Shown in pieces: positions 16,210 to 24,836 of a stretch of 64,000 nucleotides of DNA; position 1 is the first letter of the stretch; every line of letters begins with the position of its first letter. The stretch is from Actinoplanes sp. TFC3 (GTDB taxonomy: Bacteria > Actinomycetota > Actinomycetes > Mycobacteriales > Micromonosporaceae): NCBI RefSeq assembly GCF_001553785.1, contig NZ_LOJP01000001.1, positions 3,090,680-3,154,679 on the forward strand. Reading direction: 5' to 3'. The translations under genes were made by a program, and so were the position numbers. Below the pieces are notes generated by a model. That model was not told the DNA's origin. It made no database searches and worked only from the letters and a program-made list of their open reading frames with translations.

Positions 16210-18843
16210 GTGACGAGGGTCTCCTACCTGGCCTGGCTGACGGCATTGTGCGTCGTCTACTACGCGTGGCCCGCCTCCCACGTGTACTCCTGGGGGGCCA
16301 TCGGGTTGTCCGCCGCCGCGGCGGTGCTCGTCGGCGTGCGCAGATACCGGCCCCGGCAGCCCCTGCCGTGGTACCTGATCTCCGCCGGGCTGGTGTTCTT
16401 CGTCTCCGGCGACACGGTGTACTACATCAAGACCGCGCTCGGGCAGACCCCGCCGTTCCCGGACTGGTCGGACCTGCTGTACCTGCTGGTCTACCCGCTG
16501 ATCGCCGGTGGGCTGCTGCTGTTCATCCGCTCCCGGGCCGGGGACCGCAACCGGGCGGCGCTGCTGGACGCGATGGTGCCCACGGTGAGCCTGGGACTGC
16601 TGTCCTGGGTCTACCTGATCGCCCCCTACAGCCGGGACACCGACCTGAGCCTGCTGGAGAAGGCGGTGTCGGTCGCCTACCCGCTGGGTGACGTGCTGCT
16701 GCTGGCCATCCTGCTGCGCATGCTCGTCGTGCCCGGGAGCAAGCCCCGCGCGCTCACCCTGCTGTCGGTCAGCGCCGTCGGGCTGCTGTTCTCCGACGTC
16801 ATCTACGGCCTGGCCCGCCTGGACAGCAACTGGGCGGTCGGCGGCCCGATCGACCTGGGCTGGATCCTGTTCTACGCGCTGGCCGGGTGGGCCGCGCTGG
16901 ACCCGTCGATGGTCGCGCTCACCGACGACACGCACACCAGCTCCAGCACCGTGCCCTCCGGCGGGCGCCGCCTGGCGCTGCTCACCGCCGCCGCGCTGAT
17001 CGCCCCCGGGGTGCTGCTGGCCCAGGACCTGACCGGCGAGGTCATCGACGCGCCGATCATCGCGGCCGGCTCGGCGCTGATGTTCCTGCTGGTCATGGCG
17101 CGGGTGGGTGGCCTGCTCACCGAGCGCGTCGCGCTGGCCTCGGAGATCAGCCGGCGCGACGGCGAGGCGTACTTCCGCACGCTGATCCAGAGCGCGTCGG
17201 ACCTCATCCTCATCGTCGACGACAACAACCTCATCCGGTACGCCAGCCCGTCGGCGGCCGGCCTGCTGGGTCACCCCGACCTGACCGCTCAGCCGCTGTC
17301 GACGATCATCGCCGACCTGTGCCACGACGACCTGGCCGAGGCGATGAGCGTGGCCCGCGCGGGCGTGACCGGCGCCGAGGGCCTGGACCTGACCGCGGTG
17401 ACCGCCGACCGGCGCCTGCTGCAGATCGATTGCACCATCCGCGACCTGCGCGCCGACCCGACCGTACGCGGCGTGGTGCTCACCGTGCGCGACGTCACCG
17501 AACGCCGCCGCCTCGAGAACGACCTGGCCCACCAGGCGTTCCACGACGGGCTGACCGGGCTGGCCAACCGGGTGCTGTTCCGCAACCGCCTCGAACACTC
17601 GTTCGCCATGGCCGGGGTGGCCGGCGCCGAACTGGGGGTGCTGTTCGTCGACCTGGACGACTTCAAGGAGGTCAACGACACCCTCGGGCACGCCATCGGC
17701 GACCAGCTCCTGGTGGCCGCGGGCCGGCGCATCGCCGCGGCCGTCGGGGCGCACAACACCGCAGCGCGCATGGGCGGCGACGAGTTCGCCATCCTCGTCG
17801 AGCCGGCCCCGGGCGCGCCGAACGCCGAGGAGATCGCCGACCGCGTGGTCGCCGCGCTGTCGCTGCCGGTGGAACTGGGCGACGGCCTCGGCGGCACCCA
17901 CATCGTCAGCGGTGCGGGCAGTGTCGGCGTGGCCACCAACCTGGACGCGAAGACCGCCACCGAGCTGCTGCGCCACGCCGACCTGGCCCTGTACCTGGCC
18001 AAGGGGGCCGGCAAGGGCACCTGGCAGCGTTACCGCAGCGACCTGCACACCGCGATGGTGGAGCGGCTGGCGATGCGCACGGCGTTGCACGAGGCGGTCG
18101 ACTCCGAGCAGTTCGTGCTGCAGTACCAGCCGATCGTGGATGTGCGCACCCAGGACGTGGTCGGGGTGGAGGCGCTGGTGCGCTGGCAGCATCCGGAGAA
18201 GGGGCTGCTGGGGCCGTACCACTTCATCGAACTGGCCGAGGAGAACGGGGCGATCGTCGGGATCGGAGAATGGGTGCTGCGCGAGTCGCTGCGCCAGGTC
18301 GCGCGCTGGCACACCGAGCAGCCGGACTCGACGCTGCGCTACGTCAGCGTCAACGTCTCGGCCCGCCAGTTCCGCCAGCCCGGGTTCGTCGACCGGGTCC
18401 GCTCCGCGCTCGCCGACGCGGGCGCCCGCCCCGAATGGCTGCTGCTGGAGATCACCGAGAGCCTGGTGCTGCGCGAGGCCGAGCAGGTCCACGCCGACCT
18501 GGACACGCTGCGCTGTCTGGGGGTGCGCATCGCCATCGACGACTTCGGCACCGGCTACTCCTCGCTGAGCTACCTGCGCCAGATGCCCGTCGATGTGCTC
18601 AAGATCGACAAGTCGTTCATCGACGACATCCTGGCGAGCAAGCAGCAGCGCGCCCTGGTCAACGCGATCGTCACGCTGGCGCGCAGCCTGGACCTGGCAG
18701 TGGTCGCCGAGGGCATCGAGGACGCCGGTCAGCACTCGATGCTGGCCCGCATGGGCTGCCCCTACGGCCAGGGCTACCTGTTCTCCAAGCCGGTGTGGCC
18801 CGCCGACGTGCCCGCGCTCACTGCAGCGAAGGTGCCGGCCTGA
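16210..18843 (+). CDS. Membrane-bound PAS-GGDEF-EAL protein (c-di-GMP turnover)
   Basis: An 877-residue protein: about eight N-terminal membrane segments (residues 1-310), a PAS domain (about 320-430, starting YFRTLIQSASDLILIVDDNN), a GGDEF domain with intact GGDEF near residue 522, and an EAL domain with EAL near residue 654. EAL residues look complete (ITESLV, IDDFGTGYSSLSYL, LKIDKSFI, VVAEGIE). The RxxD inhibitory site is absent before GGDEF (the position reads GAHN), so cyclase product inhibition is not expected. Both synthesis and hydrolysis of c-di-GMP are possible. Start GTG 16210, five bases after the dehydrogenase stop. Confidence 0.92.
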   Translation: MTRVSYLAWLTALCVVYYAWPASHVYSWGAIGLSAAAAVLVGVRRYRPRQPLPWYLISAGLVFFVSGDTVYYIKTALGQTPPFPDWSDLLYLLVYPLIAGGLLLFIRSRAGDRNRAALLDAMVPTVSLGLLSWVYLIAPYSRDTDLSLLEKAVSVAYPLGDVLLLAILLRMLVVPGSKPRALTLLSVSAVGLLFSDVIYGLARLDSNWAVGGPIDLGWILFYALAGWAALDPSMVALTDDTHTSSSTVPSGGRRLALLTAAALIAPGVLLAQDLTGEVIDAPIIAAGSALMFLLVMARVGGLLTERVALASEISRRDGEAYFRTLIQSASDLILIVDDNNLIRYASPSAAGLLGHPDLTAQPLSTIIADLCHDDLAEAMSVARAGVTGAEGLDLTAVTADRRLLQIDCTIRDLRADPTVRGVVLTVRDVTERRRLENDLAHQAFHDGLTGLANRVLFRNRLEHSFAMAGVAGAELGVLFVDLDDFKEVNDTLGHAIGDQLLVAAGRRIAAAVGAHNTAARMGGDEFAILVEPAPGAPNAEEIADRVVAALSLPVELGDGLGGTHIVSGAGSVGVATNLDAKTATELLRHADLALYLAKGAGKGTWQRYRSDLHTAMVERLAMRTALHEAVDSEQFVLQYQPIVDVRTQDVVGVEALVRWQHPEKGLLGPYHFIELAEENGAIVGIGEWVLRESLRQVARWHTEQPDSTLRYVSVNVSARQFRQPGFVDRVRSALADAGARPEWLLLEITESLVLREAEQVHADLDTLRCLGVRIAIDDFGTGYSSLSYLRQMPVDVLKIDKSFIDDILASKQQRALVNAIVTLARSLDLAVVAEGIEDAGQHSMLARMGCPYGQGYLFSKPVWPADVPALTAAKVPA

Positions 18844-18856
18844 CACCATCGCGGGT

Positions 18857-19525
18857 GTGGAGCTTCTCGACAACCCGGTCTGGGCGGCCTTGAGCGGACC
18901 CCAGAAAAACCTTTCCGAGGGGTACGGCCGCAGCGCCCGTTTCCACCCCGAGGTGAGCCCGTTCGCCGCCCTGGAGGACCCGTCGGACGCGCAGGCCTGG
19001 GCCGACTTGCGCAGCCTGCTGCAGCCCGGCGACCTGGCCATCGTCGCCGCCCCCGGACTGGTCGTGCCGCCCGGGTTCGCCGCCGACCCGCTGACCCCGG
19101 GCCTGCAGATGATCGGCGCTGACTACCACGGTGCACCCGGCACCGATGCGGTGGCGCTGGGAGCTGGCGACGTACCGGACATGCTGGATCTGGTGGCGCG
19201 CACCCGGCCCGGCCCGTTCCGCCGGCGCACGGTCGAACTCGGCGGCTACGTCGGCATCCGGCGCGACGGACGCCTGGTCGCGATGGCCGGGCAGCGCCTG
19301 CACCCGGACGGCTACACCGAGATCAGCGCGGTCTGCACCGACCTGCAGTTCCGCGGCGCCGGGCTGGCCACCCGGGTGATCGCGGCGGTGGCCCACGGCA
19401 TCCGGTCGCGCGGCGACGTGCCGTTCCTGCACCTGGCCGGGACCAACACCGCGGCCCGCCGGCTCTACGAGCACCTGGGCTTCGTCGTCCGCACCGAAGT
19501 CGCCTTCGTCGGCGTCAGTGGATAG
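18857..19525 (+). CDS. GNAT-family N-acetyltransferase
   Basis: A 222-residue protein with an N-terminal domain of about 110 residues (LSGPQKNLSEGYGRSARFHP) and a C-terminal GNAT domain. The acetyl-CoA-binding loop is LQFRGAGLATRVIAAVAHG (the Q/RxxGxG/A motif), followed by FLHLAGTNTAARRLYEHLGF with the usual Asn and Tyr. The FR47-type architecture is shared with actinomycete acetyltransferases whose substrates are mostly unknown. It starts at GTG 18857, 13 bases after the GGDEF-EAL stop, so it may be the last gene of that transcript, and a strong terminator follows. Confidence 0.85.
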   Translation: MELLDNPVWAALSGPQKNLSEGYGRSARFHPEVSPFAALEDPSDAQAWADLRSLLQPGDLAIVAAPGLVVPPGFAADPLTPGLQMIGADYHGAPGTDAVALGAGDVPDMLDLVARTRPGPFRRRTVELGGYVGIRRDGRLVAMAGQRLHPDGYTEISAVCTDLQFRGAGLATRVIAAVAHGIRSRGDVPFLHLAGTNTAARRLYEHLGFVVRTEVAFVGVSG

Positions 19526-19530
19526 AACGC

Positions 19531-19562
19531 TTCGGCACCGGTGACGTCTCACCGGCGCCGAA
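19531..19562. terminator. Strong hairpin, likely bidirectional terminator
   Basis: A 14-bp stem (TTCGGCACCGGTGA pairing with TCACCGGCGCCGAA, one mismatch) with a CGTC loop lies five bases after the GNAT stop codon and before the convergent YcnI gene. There is no U-tract, as is common in high-GC actinomycetes. Confidence 0.8.
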
Positions 19563-19627
19563 CCGCCCGGCGAACGTGGGGCCGCACTTGCGCGCGTCCG
19601 CCAGGTCAGCGAACGACAAGACAACAC

Positions 19628-20332
19628 TCAGCTCTTCTTGCCGCGGTTGCGTCCGTAGAGGACGGCGACCGCGCCCAGCGCCACGGCGGCGATGACCCAT
19701 ACCCACCACAGCGAACCGCCGTCGTCCTCATCGGAGTCCGCCGCCGGCTGGGCCGCCACCGTCGTAGCCGCCGGTGCGGGGGCAGCCGCGGAGGCGGGCG
19801 CGCTGCTCGGCGCCGCGCCGGCCGGAGCCGCCGAGGTGGTCGTGGGCTTGGCTCCCGGCTTGAGCGTGACCAGCGGCGCCGGGTTGTCCGGCTCGTCCTT
19901 GCCCTGCTCCTGGATCTCGATCCACCGCGACACCTCACCGTCGCCGTATGTTTCCAGGGTCTTGAACGACAGCCGGGTCTCGCCGTCGGGCAGCTTGGCG
20001 ATCTGCACGCTCCACTCGGCGTCGGCGCCCACCTTGAGCGCCTTGCCGGCCACGGTGAACCCGTCAGCGGTGGGCGTGAACGTCCATCCCGCCGGCGCCT
20101 TGACCAGTGTGACATCGCCCGGCGCGATGCCCTCGGGCAGCACCACGCGCTCGCTCTTGATGCCGGCCGCGTCGTTCTCGGCCTCGCCGTGGAAGGTCAG
20201 CGTGACGTCGGTGGCCCCGGCGGTGTCCTTGTCGGCGCTGACTTCGACATGGGCAGCGGCGGGTCCGGCCAGCAGGAGCACACCCACACCGGCGAGCACC
20301 CCAACGGCGGACATTCGGATTTTTGTACGCAC
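19628..20332 (-). CDS. ycnI: YcnI-family (DUF1775) exported copper-linked protein
   Basis: A 234-residue precursor with a signal peptide ending in AGPAAA, immediately followed by HVEVSADKDTAG: the mature N-terminal His is the copper ligand described for YcnI. The DUF1775 domain (APAGWTFTPTADGFTVAGKA, LPDGETRLSFKTLETYGDGE, SRWIEIQEQ) extends to about residue 155. A Pro/Ala/Ser-rich linker and a C-terminal membrane helix (SLWWVWVIAAVALGAVAVLY) with a GRNRGKKS anchor follow. It probably sits on the outer face of the membrane and binds Cu(II). The usual copC/copD neighbours are absent here. GTG 20332 is the assumed start; an ATG seven codons on is possible. Confidence 0.9.
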   Translation of the reverse strand: MRTKIRMSAVGVLAGVGVLLLAGPAAAHVEVSADKDTAGATDVTLTFHGEAENDAAGIKSERVVLPEGIAPGDVTLVKAPAGWTFTPTADGFTVAGKALKVGADAEWSVQIAKLPDGETRLSFKTLETYGDGEVSRWIEIQEQGKDEPDNPAPLVTLKPGAKPTTTSAAPAGAAPSSAPASAAAPAPAATTVAAQPAADSDEDDGGSLWWVWVIAAVALGAVAVLYGRNRGKKS

Positions 20333-20372
20333 GGAAGAAATCTTGTCACAGCCGCCCACTAGGGTCGGTCGC

Positions 20373-21284
20373 GTGAGTGAGAAGCCGCTGCTGGCCGTTG
20401 ACGCGCCGAGCCTGTACTTCCGGGCGTTCCACGGCATCCCCGAGTCCGCCGCGCGCACCGAGGCCGGTGAGCCGGTGAACGCGATCCGGGGGTTCATGGA
20501 CATGCTCGCCCAGCTCATCCGCACCCGGCAGCCGGGTCGCGTGGTGTGCGCGCTGGACGCCGATTGGCGCCCGGCGTGGCGGGTCGAGCTGGTGCCCTCG
20601 TACAAGAAGCACCGGGTGGCCCACGGCGAGGTGGAGGAGGTGCCCGCGGCGCTGGAGAAGCAGGTGCCGGTGCTGCTGCAGGTGCTCGAGGCGGTCGGCA
20701 TCCCGGCGTTCGGGGTCAAGGGCTATGAGGCCGACGACGTGCTGGGCACCCTCGCCGCCACCCAGCCGGGTCCGGTCGAGGTGGTCTCCGGCGACCGTGA
20801 CCTGTTCCAGCTCGTCGACGACGCGCGCGGCACCCGGCTGCTCTACTGCGGGCGCGGGGTGGCCAAGCTGGAGGACAGCGATGACGCCGCGGTGCAGGCC
20901 AAGTACGGTGTGCCGGCCCGGTGGTATGCCGACTTCGCGGCGATGCGCGGGGACCCCAGCGACGGGCTGCCCGGGGTCGCCGGGGTGGGGGAGAAGACGG
21001 CGGCCCGGCTGATCGCGCGCTACGGCGGGGTCGAGGACATCATGGCCGCCTTGGACGACCCGGCGTCGGGCTTCGCGCCGGGGTTGCGTGCCAAGCTGGT
21101 GGACGCCAAGGAATACCTGGCGGCGGCGTTGCCGGTGTGCCGGGTTGCTCTGGACGTACCGTTGCCGGAATTTGATCCCGAACTGCCCACGGCACCGCGT
21201 GACGGGGACGCGCTGATCGAGTTGGCTCGGCGCTGGAACCTGGCAAGTTCCGCGAAGCGGCTGGTTGACGCGCTGAACGGCTAG
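20373..21284 (+). CDS. 5'-3' exonuclease (PolA N-terminal-like, FEN family)
   Basis: A 303-residue stand-alone nuclease. Acidic metal-binding residues appear in LLAVDAPSLYFRAFHG, CALDADWRPAWRVELVPSYK, VKGYEADDVLGTLA and VEVVSGDRDLFQLVDD. The C-terminal helix-hairpin-helix GLPGVAGVGEKTAARLIARY contacts DNA. It lacks a polymerase domain, as do many actinomycete RNase-HI/flap-endonuclease homologues that act in Okazaki-fragment processing and repair. The start GTG 20373 gives the family N-terminus VSEKPLLAVDAPSLYFR. It is divergent from ycnI, 40 bp apart. Confidence 0.93.
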   Translation: MSEKPLLAVDAPSLYFRAFHGIPESAARTEAGEPVNAIRGFMDMLAQLIRTRQPGRVVCALDADWRPAWRVELVPSYKKHRVAHGEVEEVPAALEKQVPVLLQVLEAVGIPAFGVKGYEADDVLGTLAATQPGPVEVVSGDRDLFQLVDDARGTRLLYCGRGVAKLEDSDDAAVQAKYGVPARWYADFAAMRGDPSDGLPGVAGVGEKTAARLIARYGGVEDIMAALDDPASGFAPGLRAKLVDAKEYLAAALPVCRVALDVPLPEFDPELPTAPRDGDALIELARRWNLASSAKRLVDALNG

Positions 21285-21292
21285 CCAGGAAC

Positions 21293-21306
21293 CTAACGAC
21301 CGTTAA
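21293..21306. promoter_or_regulatory. Palindrome (CTAACGACCGTTAA), candidate TetR-type operator
   Basis: CTAACGACCGTTAA lies 10 bp before the acyl-CoA dehydrogenase start. The 12-bp core TAACGACCGTTA is an inverted repeat of TAACG-type arms around AC. Such sites in front of acyl-CoA dehydrogenase genes are commonly bound by TetR-type regulators; none is encoded next door. Confidence 0.5.
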
Positions 21307-21316
21307 GCTTGCTGTT

Positions 21317-22465
21317 GTGACGGTCGAGCGCATCCTTCCCGCACCAGAGTCATACGAGCTGCTGGGCCTGGCCCAGGACATCGCCGACGGCGAGCTTGCC
21401 CCGCGCGCCGCGCTGTACGAGCAACGCGGCGAGTTCCCCCGCGACGTCCTCCGCACGCTGGGAGCCTCGGGGCTGCTGGGGCTGCCCTACGCCGAGGAGG
21501 ACGGCGGCGCCGGTCAGCCGTACGAGGTCTACCTGCAGGTCCTGGAAATCCTCGCCGGATCGTGGCTGGCCATCGCCGAAGCGGTGAGCGTGCACACCCT
21601 GGCGTGTTTCCCGGTAGCCATGTCCGGCAGCGAACGCCAGCGCAAATCGCTGCCCGACCTGCTCGGCGGTGACCTGCTGGGTGCCTACTGCCTGTCCGAA
21701 CCGCACGGCGGCAGCGACGCCGCCAACCTGGCCACCAGGGCCGTGCGCGACGGCGACGACTACGTGGTCAACGGCACGAAAGCCTGGATCACCCACGGCG
21801 GAAAAGCCGACTTCTACGCGCTGTTCTGCCGCACCGGCGGCCCCGGCGCGCCCGGCATCTCCTGCCTGATGGCCGAGGCCAGCACCCCCGGCCTGCTCCC
21901 GCAGGCCCCGGAACGGCTGATGGGCCTGCGCTCCTCGCCGCCCGCGCAGATCGTGTTCGACGACGCCCGCATCCCCGCCGACCGGCTGGTCGGCGAGGAG
22001 AACGAGGGTTTCCGCATCGCCATGCGCGCCCTGGACGCCGGCCGGCTCGGCATCGCCGCGTGCGCGGTCGGCCTCGCCCAGGCGGCGGTCGACTACGCCG
22101 CCTCGTACGCCACGCAGCGCGAGCAGTTCGGCCACCCGATCGGGGAGTTCCAGGGCCTCGGCTTCCTGCTCGCCGACATGGCCACCCAGGTCTCGGCGGC
22201 CCGCGCGCTCACCCTGGCCGCAGCCCGGCTCAAGGACGCCGGCCGGCCGTTCTCCACCGAGGCGGCCAAGGCCAAGCTGTTCGCCACCGACACCGCGATG
22301 AAGGTGTGCACGGAGGCGGTGCAGGTGCTGGGCGGGGCGGGCTTCGTGGCCGACCATCCGGTGGAACGCTGGTTCCGCGAGGCCAAGGTGCTGCAGATCG
22401 TCGAGGGCACCAACCAGATTCAGCGGATGGTGATCGCCCGGTCCTTGACCCGGCGCACCACCTGA
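21317..22465 (+). CDS. Acyl-CoA dehydrogenase
   Basis: A 382-residue FAD enzyme with all family marks: YCLSEPHGGSDAANLATRAV and WITHGGKADFYALFCRTGGP around the flavin, YATQREQFGHPIGEFQGLGF, and LGGAGFVADHPVERWFREAK. The catalytic base Glu is at about residue 363 in QIVEGTNQIQRMVIARSL. It oxidises the alpha-beta bond of an acyl-CoA and passes electrons to ETF. The length and Glu position fit short- or medium-chain enzymes; branched-chain (isovaleryl-type) use is possible. GTG 21317 is the start, just downstream of a palindromic operator. The Lrp-type regulator that follows may control it or amino-acid catabolism generally. Confidence 0.93.
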   Translation: MTVERILPAPESYELLGLAQDIADGELAPRAALYEQRGEFPRDVLRTLGASGLLGLPYAEEDGGAGQPYEVYLQVLEILAGSWLAIAEAVSVHTLACFPVAMSGSERQRKSLPDLLGGDLLGAYCLSEPHGGSDAANLATRAVRDGDDYVVNGTKAWITHGGKADFYALFCRTGGPGAPGISCLMAEASTPGLLPQAPERLMGLRSSPPAQIVFDDARIPADRLVGEENEGFRIAMRALDAGRLGIAACAVGLAQAAVDYAASYATQREQFGHPIGEFQGLGFLLADMATQVSAARALTLAAARLKDAGRPFSTEAAKAKLFATDTAMKVCTEAVQVLGGAGFVADHPVERWFREAKVLQIVEGTNQIQRMVIARSLTRRTT

Positions 22466-22535
22466 TCTCCCGCCTCCCGGCTTTTTGTGCCGCGGGCTTT
22501 CTGCCTTCCGCGGGGGCTTTCTGTATCGTGTCGCC

Positions 22536-22991
22536 GTGGAAGAGATCGATCGGGCGATCGTCAGTGCCCTCACCGCGGACGGGCGACTGTCCTACACCGA
22601 TCTCGCCGAGCGCGTCGGCCTGAGCGTGTCGGCGGTACATCAGCGCGTCCGCCGCCTGGAGCAGCGCGGTGTGATCGCCGGCTACACCGCCCGGGTGTCC
22701 TACGAGGCGCTGGAGCTGCCGCTGACCGCCTTCGTGGCGATCCGCCCCTTCGACCCGTCGCAACCCGACGACGCCCCGGACCGCCTGGCCCACCTGGCCG
22801 AGATCGACTCCTGCTACTCGGTGGCCGGCGAGGACTTCTACATGCTGCTGGTCCGCGTCGGCAGCCCCGCTGATCTCGAACGCCTGCTGCAGGAGATCCG
22901 CACGGCCGCCAATGTCACCACGCGCACCACGGTGGTGCTCAGCACGCCGTACGAGAACCGCCCCCCGCGCATTCGCACTGAGCTGGGCTGA
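22536..22991 (+). CDS. Lrp/AsnC-family transcriptional regulator
   Basis: A 151-residue Lrp-type protein: N-terminal winged helix (IDRAIVSALTADGRLSYTDL, ERVGLSVSAVHQRVRRLEQR) and C-terminal RAM effector domain (LPLTAFVAIRPFD, YSVAGEDFYMLLVRV, VTTRTTVVLSTPYENRPP). Such proteins bind amino acids or related ligands and act on catabolic genes. The GTG at 22536 gives the expected start VEEIDRAI. A direct repeat (CCGCGGG-CTTTCTG, twice) lies between the acyl-CoA dehydrogenase stop and this start. The SDR gene begins 80 bp downstream on the same strand. Confidence 0.92.
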   Translation: MEEIDRAIVSALTADGRLSYTDLAERVGLSVSAVHQRVRRLEQRGVIAGYTARVSYEALELPLTAFVAIRPFDPSQPDDAPDRLAHLAEIDSCYSVAGEDFYMLLVRVGSPADLERLLQEIRTAANVTTRTTVVLSTPYENRPPRIRTELG

Positions 22992-23071
22992 CCCATCGTC
23001 ATACCGCTGGGGTATCGCCCCTGACCCAGACGGTCTTGGACCTCCCGGCGCAGCGCCCGCACGATCAAGGC

Positions 23072-23803
23072 ATGAATGACGCGAAGATCGCCCTGATCAC
23101 CGGGGCCAACAAGGGCATCGGGTACGAGATCGCGGCCGGCCTGGCAGCGCTGGGCTACCGCGTGGGTGTCGGTGCCCGCGACCAGAAACGGCGGGACGAC
23201 GCGGTCGCCCGGCTGCGTGACACCGGCGCCGACGCCTTCGGAGTTCCCCTGGACGTCACCGATGACCACAGCGTCGCGGCCGCCGCCGAGCTGATCGCCC
23301 AGCAGGGTGGCCGGCTGGACGCCCTGGTCAACAACGCCGGCGTCACCGGCGGGCACCCCCAGCAGCCGAGCACCGTCGATCCCGCCGTCCTTCGCACGGT
23401 GGTGGAAACCAACGTCATCGGCGTCGTCCGGGTCACCAACGCGATGCTGCCGCTGCTGCGCCGCTCGCCCTCCCCGCGGATCGTGAACCTGTCCAGCAGC
23501 GTCGGCTCCTTGACCCGCCAGTCCGGCCCCGGCAGCGCGACCACCACCGGTCCGGTAGCGGTTGCCTACGCGCCATCGAAGACGTTCCTGAACGCGGTCA
23601 CCTTGCAGTACGTGAAGGAACTGGCCGGCACGAACGTTCTCATCAACTGCGCGTGCCCCGGCTTCGTGGCTACTGACCTGAACGGGTTCCGCGGTGTTCG
23701 TACCCCTGTGGAAGGCGCCGCTACTGCTATCCGTCTGGCGACGTTGCCTGACGGCGGCCCTACGGGCGGGTTCTTCGAGGACGCCGGCGTCATTCCCTGG
23801 TAA
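23072..23803 (+). CDS. Short-chain dehydrogenase/reductase
   Basis: A 243-residue classical SDR. The cofactor motif is LITGANKGIGYEIAAGLAAL (TGxxxGIG), with LVNNAGVTGG as the NNAG motif. The catalytic Ser lies in IVNLSSSVGS, and the active-site Tyr/Lys in VAYAPSKTFLNAVT is the YxxSK form. An Arg-rich position after the second strand (GARDQKRRD) favours NADPH. It resembles carbonyl reductase-like SDRs often induced by stress. The ATG at 23072 is the start at which homology begins. A short ATACC/GGTAT inverted repeat is seen about 70 bp upstream. Confidence 0.92.
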   Translation: MNDAKIALITGANKGIGYEIAAGLAALGYRVGVGARDQKRRDDAVARLRDTGADAFGVPLDVTDDHSVAAAAELIAQQGGRLDALVNNAGVTGGHPQQPSTVDPAVLRTVVETNVIGVVRVTNAMLPLLRRSPSPRIVNLSSSVGSLTRQSGPGSATTTGPVAVAYAPSKTFLNAVTLQYVKELAGTNVLINCACPGFVATDLNGFRGVRTPVEGAATAIRLATLPDGGPTGGFFEDAGVIPW

Positions 23804-23906
23804 GCCGTTCCGGCAGACCGCGTGGTCAGCTTTCCTCCTCATCGAGTAGACAAAGAGCCTGCCGTGCAGCGCGCCGCTCCAGACCGTCTCGACCCGTACG
23901 AACTAG

Positions 23907-23917
23907 TATCCTAGGAC
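23907..23917. promoter_or_regulatory. TATCCTAGGAC motif, copy 1
   Basis: The 11-mer contains the palindrome TCCTAGGA and recurs exactly at 25596-25606. This copy lies in the 226-bp space between the convergent SDR and kdpE genes, which otherwise holds nothing I can identify. Confidence 0.4.
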
Positions 23918-24029
23918 GCAAGACGCGATGTGCGGCACCTAACGCGCTGAGTCACTGGATCGGAACAAACAAAGAAGCCGGCGTCAGGAGAGTCGGGCGG
24001 AGGGAGCTCTGGGCGCAGGGGAGCGGAGT

Positions 24030-24707
24030 TCAGGGCGTGAACCGGTACCCGATCCCGGGCTCGGTGATCAGGTACCGCGGCCGCCCCGGGTCCGGTTCGA
24101 TCTTCCGGCGCAGGTTCGCCAGGTGGACGCGCAGGTAGCCCGTCTCGTTCTCGTACGCCGGCCCCCACACCTCGCGCAGCAGCTGCTTCTGGGCGACCAG
24201 TTTGTCCGGGTGGCGGGTCAAGGTTTCCAGCATCCGCCATTCGATGGGGGTCAGGCGTACCTCTTGCCCGCTCGCCGTGGTCAGGCGTTTGGCGGCCAGG
24301 TCGATCGAGAAGTCCGCTGTGGTGACGGCCGCCGCCTCGGGTGCGGAGGTGGCGCGGCGCAGGGCGGCTCGGATGCGGGCGAGGAGTTCGTCCATGCCGA
24401 AGGGTTTGGTGACGTAGTCGTCGGCGCCGGCGTCGAGGGCTTCGACTTTGCCAGCCTGGTCGTCGCGGGCGGACAGGATGATGATCGGGATGCTGGTCCA
24501 GCCGCGGAGGCCCCGGACTACGTCGACGCCGTCGATGTCGGGTAGGCCGAGGTCGACGATGGCCAGGTCGGGCACGGTCAGGCCGGCTTCGGTGAGGGCT
24601 TCGGTGCCGGTGGCGGCGGTGCGTACGTCGTACTTGCGGGCGCTGAGGTTGATGCGCAGCGCGCGGCGTAGCTGGTCGTCGTCGTCCACGACAAGGATGC
24701 GGCTCAT
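24030..24707 (-). CDS. kdpE: KdpE-type OmpR-family response regulator (orphan)
   Basis: A 225-residue regulator with strong KdpE character: SRILVVDDDDQLRRALRINL, phospho-acceptor in LAIVDLGLPDIDG, VTKPFGMDELLARIRAALRR, and an OmpR winged helix (RLTPIEWRMLETLTRHPDKL, QLLREVWGPAYENETGYLRV) ending YLITEPGIGYRFTP. KdpE activates the kdpFABC potassium pump when phosphorylated by KdpD. No kdpD or kdpFABC gene is visible on either side. GGAGG two bases before the ATG at 24707 supports the start. It may be an orphan copy or work with a kinase encoded elsewhere. Confidence 0.88.
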   Translation of the reverse strand: MSRILVVDDDDQLRRALRINLSARKYDVRTAATGTEALTEAGLTVPDLAIVDLGLPDIDGVDVVRGLRGWTSIPIIILSARDDQAGKVEALDAGADDYVTKPFGMDELLARIRAALRRATSAPEAAAVTTADFSIDLAAKRLTTASGQEVRLTPIEWRMLETLTRHPDKLVAQKQLLREVWGPAYENETGYLRVHLANLRRKIEPDPGRPRYLITEPGIGYRFTP

Positions 24708-24836
24708 TGCCTCCGATTGTGCATGATCACCGGGCGGTCGAGCATGGTGGCCGTGGATGCCGGGCAGCCGCTGACGGGCGCCGATGGTGCGGGTGGGGAT
24801 GTCAGCGGCTGGCCGGGCTGGGGTCGTTGGTGGCGG

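Noticed and set aside
15922..19041. A 1039-codon minus-strand open frame opposite the GGDEF-EAL gene
   Set aside because: Arg/Gly/Gln-rich, no domain, and it fully overlaps a conserved multi-domain protein.
22992..23071. MerR-type operator before the SDR gene
   Set aside because: Only a 5-bp ATACC/GGTAT repeat is present, and no regulator of that type is nearby.
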